NCBI RefSeq assembly: GCF_900109645.1
Contig: NZ_FOBG01000001.1
Coordinates: 744,001-808,000 of the forward strand
Length of the DNA: 64,000 nt
Reading direction: 5' to 3'
DNA from: Duganella sp. CF402
Lineage (GTDB): Bacteria; Pseudomonadota; Gammaproteobacteria; Burkholderiales; Burkholderiaceae_D
Part shown: positions 62,008 through 64,000 of the stretch, piece after piece
How the letters are laid out: every line of letters begins with the position of its first letter
How positions within the stretch are numbered: position 1 is the first letter of the stretch
Position numbers and translations under genes: made by a program
The notes under the pieces: generated by a model
The model's input: only the letters and a program-made list of their open reading frames with translations
Told to the model about the DNA's origin: nothing
Databases searched by the model: none

Positions 62008-63101
62008 GCTTGATCAATAAAATGCTGCAGGATCTGGACGCGCGCGCAAGTGGCGGCGCGGCGTCGGCCGTGCAGCAGGATGAGGTGAAACCAGTGCCTT
62101 CGATGGAGCGCGACCGGCGGCCGATGCTGCTGGGCGGCGCGGTGGCCGGTGTGCTGGTGATCGCGGCTGGCGGCTGGTATGGCTGGCAGTACTGGCAAGC
62201 GCATCAAGCGCCGCCGCCAGCGCCACCGCAGCCGGTGCGCGTGATCGATAACCGTGTGCCTGGCCAGCCGCGCTTCCAGGAACCGCCGGCCGCCAAGCCG
62301 GCCGAACCAGCGAGCGTGGCAGCCGTGTCGGCCGCAAGCGGCGTGAAGCCGGCGCCTGCTGCGCGCGAGGACGACGCCACAGCGGCGCGTGGCGAGGCCA
62401 AGTCGCCACGCCCCGCGCGCTCGGCATCATCGCACGCGGCGGAGGGGACGGACGCTCGCGCCGAGCCGGCGCCGCGCAAGGCTGCGCGCGGGCCAGCTGC
62501 TGCGCCGTCGACTGGCGAGGGCGTGGTGCAGACGCCGAAACAGCTGTCGGAGAATAGTTATCGCCGCGCGTTGGCGGCGCTGCAGGAAGGTCGCGTCAGT
62601 GCGGCGCTGGCGGAGCTGGACAAGGCGGTCGAAATCGATCCGCGCAATGATGCAGCGCGCCAGACCTATGTCAGCCTGCTGCTGGAAAACCGCCGCACCG
62701 ATGATGCGATCCGTCAGCTTCGCCTCGCGCTCGGCATCGATCCGCGCCAGCCGGGGTTGGCGATGGTGCTGGCACGCCTGCAATTGGAAAAGGGTGGTCC
62801 GGCGCTGGACACGCTGTTGAAGACTTTGCCGTATGCCGGCAACAGCGCTGATTACCATGCCTTCCTGGCTGGCGTGCTGCAACGTGAACAGCGCCACACC
62901 GAAGCGGCCGATCATTACCGCGCCGCGCTGCAGCTGGCGCCGCAAAATGCCGTATGGTGGATGGGATTGGGGATCTCGCTGCAAGCCGACCAACACCTGC
63001 CGGAAGCGCGCGAAGCCTACAACCGCGCCCGCAGCACCGGCGGCCTGACACCGGAACTGCGCAGCTTCGTCGACCGCAAGATCGACCAGCTGTCGCGCTG
63101 A
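62004..63101 (+). CDS. mshN: MSHA biogenesis protein MshN (TPR)
   Basis: A 365-residue protein. It starts with MSLINKMLQDLDAR, the MshN N-terminal peptide, at an ATG overlapping the mshM stop. A transmembrane helix (RPMLLGGAVAGVLVIAAGGW) is followed by a low-complexity Ala/Pro linker and TPR repeats (NSYRRALAALQEGRVSAALAELDKAVEIDPRN, LLENRRTDDAIRQLRLALGIDP, RHTEAADHYRAALQLAPQNAVWW). It is the last gene of the MSHA operon and converges with the HD-GYP-like gene, with only 13 bases between. Confidence 0.87.
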   Translation: MSLINKMLQDLDARASGGAASAVQQDEVKPVPSMERDRRPMLLGGAVAGVLVIAAGGWYGWQYWQAHQAPPPAPPQPVRVIDNRVPGQPRFQEPPAAKPAEPASVAAVSAASGVKPAPAAREDDATAARGEAKSPRPARSASSHAAEGTDARAEPAPRKAARGPAAAPSTGEGVVQTPKQLSENSYRRALAALQEGRVSAALAELDKAVEIDPRNDAARQTYVSLLLENRRTDDAIRQLRLALGIDPRQPGLAMVLARLQLEKGGPALDTLLKTLPYAGNSADYHAFLAGVLQREQRHTEAADHYRAALQLAPQNAVWWMGLGISLQADQHLPEAREAYNRARSTGGLTPELRSFVDRKIDQLSR

Positions 63102-63114
63102 TCAGTCGCGCGGA

Positions 63115-64000
63115 CTACAGCGCCGCTTGCTCGCCCCAGATCTGCTTCATGCTGAAGCGGATCGAGGCCTGATCCTCACTCAAGGACTCGGCAATGCAGC
63201 AACCGTCATCACCAGTGCGGCGCTGCTCGGCCGGCCGCAGCACAGCGCCCGCCGGGTCGCGCAGGCAATGGACGCCGCGTGCCTCGCCACCATTCAAACG
63301 CTGGCTCACCACACCGATCTCGCCGCTGGTCAAACGCACCACGCAGCCCGGCGGATAATCCCCCAGCTCGCGCAGGAAGTGCTGCGCCAGTTGCGGATCC
63401 ACCGGCGCCACCTTGTCCTCGATCAGATTCTTCAAGGCCTGATGCGGCGGCAGCGAACGCCGGTAATTGCGCGCCGACACCTGCGCGCAGTAGCGGTCCG
63501 CAATGCTGAGCAGCTTGGCGTTCTGGGTCACCTGCGGACTGGCGATGCCAGCCGGATAACCGCTGCCTTCATCATTCTCGTGGTGCATCAGCACGCAGGA
63601 AATCCACTCGTCGTCCTCGATGCCGACGCAGCGCAGCATGTCCACGCTTTCCTCCGGGTGGCGGCGCACGATGGCCATCTCCTCGCTGGTCAGCGGCGTG
63701 TTCTTGTTCTGGAAGGTTTCGTGATGGCGCAGCATGCCCACGTTCATGGTCAGCGCGGCGGCGGTGACGGTCAGCGTGTTGGCCGCATCGAGCCCCATCG
63801 CGCGCGCAATCACCACCGACACCACGGCCGTTTCGATGCAGTGCCGCACCGCGTAGCTGCCGTTGATCTGGCTGAGGAAAATACAGGCCAGCGCAACGTC
63901 CGGATTGATGGCCACCGCTTGAATGAGCTCGCGCGCGATGTCGCGGATATCGCTCTCGGCATTGTGCTCGTTGCGCAGGTTGTGCAGCAGGCGTTCCAGC
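63115..64000 (-). CDS. Partial HD-GYP-like protein with altered catalytic motifs
   Basis: At least 294 residues; the frame stays open to the window edge, so the N terminus is missing. The fold fits an HD-GYP c-di-GMP phosphodiesterase: RHCIETAVVSVVIARAMGL, then AALTMNVGMLRHHETF, TSEEMAIVRRHPEESVDMLR and LMHHENDEGSGYPAGI. The HD dyad (normally LHDIG) reads TMNVG, and in HHExxDGxGYP the aspartate is replaced by glutamate, so catalytic activity is doubtful and a binding or signalling role is more likely. The C-terminal part carries an SH3-like segment (DYPPGCVVRLTSGEIGVV). It converges with mshN. Confidence 0.75.
   Translation of the reverse strand, partial: LERLLHNLRNEHNAESDIRDIARELIQAVAINPDVALACIFLSQINGSYAVRHCIETAVVSVVIARAMGLDAANTLTVTAAALTMNVGMLRHHETFQNKNTPLTSEEMAIVRRHPEESVDMLRCVGIEDDEWISCVLMHHENDEGSGYPAGIASPQVTQNAKLLSIADRYCAQVSARNYRRSLPPHQALKNLIEDKVAPVDPQLAQHFLRELGDYPPGCVVRLTSGEIGVVSQRLNGGEARGVHCLRDPAGAVLRPAEQRRTGDDGCCIAESLSEDQASIRFSMKQIWGEQAAL

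Overview
The window looks like a chromosome segment of a high-GC betaproteobacterium. The best guess is Oxalobacteraceae (Massilia/Duganella/Rugamonas type). This is inferred from gene content and codon character: MSHA-type pilus genes, beta-1,3-glucan and pectin hydrolases, large hybrid sensor kinases and copper-handling genes. No rRNA, tRNA, CRISPR array or intact transposon was seen.

Layout. 1-3.4 kb: an FAD oxidoreductase divergent from a TetR regulator, then a copper-handling cluster (DUF2946-like protein, SCO1-like protein, PCuAC chaperone). 3.6-8.1 kb: an AT-richer accessory islet with a small membrane protein, an ankyrin lipoprotein, a frameshifted small membrane gene, a HEPN-motif protein overlapping an unknown 214-residue protein, and a putAbiC-like abortive-infection protein. 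8.2-15.2 kb: a chemoreceptor, the Prc/Tsp protease and an NHL-repeat/M23 protein. 15.2-16.8 kb: a divergent pair formed by a RiPP-precursor-like peptide and a SagB-like dehydrogenase. 16.7-26.5 kb: a propeller hybrid kinase divergent from a GH16 glucanase, then a DUF4861/GH105 operon. 26.6-36 kb: two acyl-CoA dehydrogenases, a diguanylate cyclase response regulator with a large hybrid kinase, and an APH-type kinase of acyl-CoA metabolism.

36-63.1 kb is dominated by two pilus/type II-secretion-like gene sets transcribed away from each other from a 114-bp gap at 49.8 kb. The right set (plus strand) is a nearly canonical MSHA locus from mshE to mshN. The left set (minus strand) has its own AAA+ ATPase, secretin, TPR protein, assembly ATPase, platform protein, GspL-like and PilO-like proteins and one pseudopilin. 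It is bracketed by an ABC-transporter ATPase gene at its head and the permease gene near its tail. A separate pilin-like gene follows, and an HD-GYP-like gene with altered key residues runs off the right edge.

Points most worth a second look: the HEPN gene pair; the RiPP-like pair with overlapping promoters and no cysteine in the peptide; the ABC transporter built into the left pseudopilus operon; loss of the RLG arginine in the left assembly ATPase compared with the right one; an inverted-repeat element carrying FNR-type boxes; and a shared palindrome upstream of two fatty-acid genes. All family names come from reading the translations and no database search was run.
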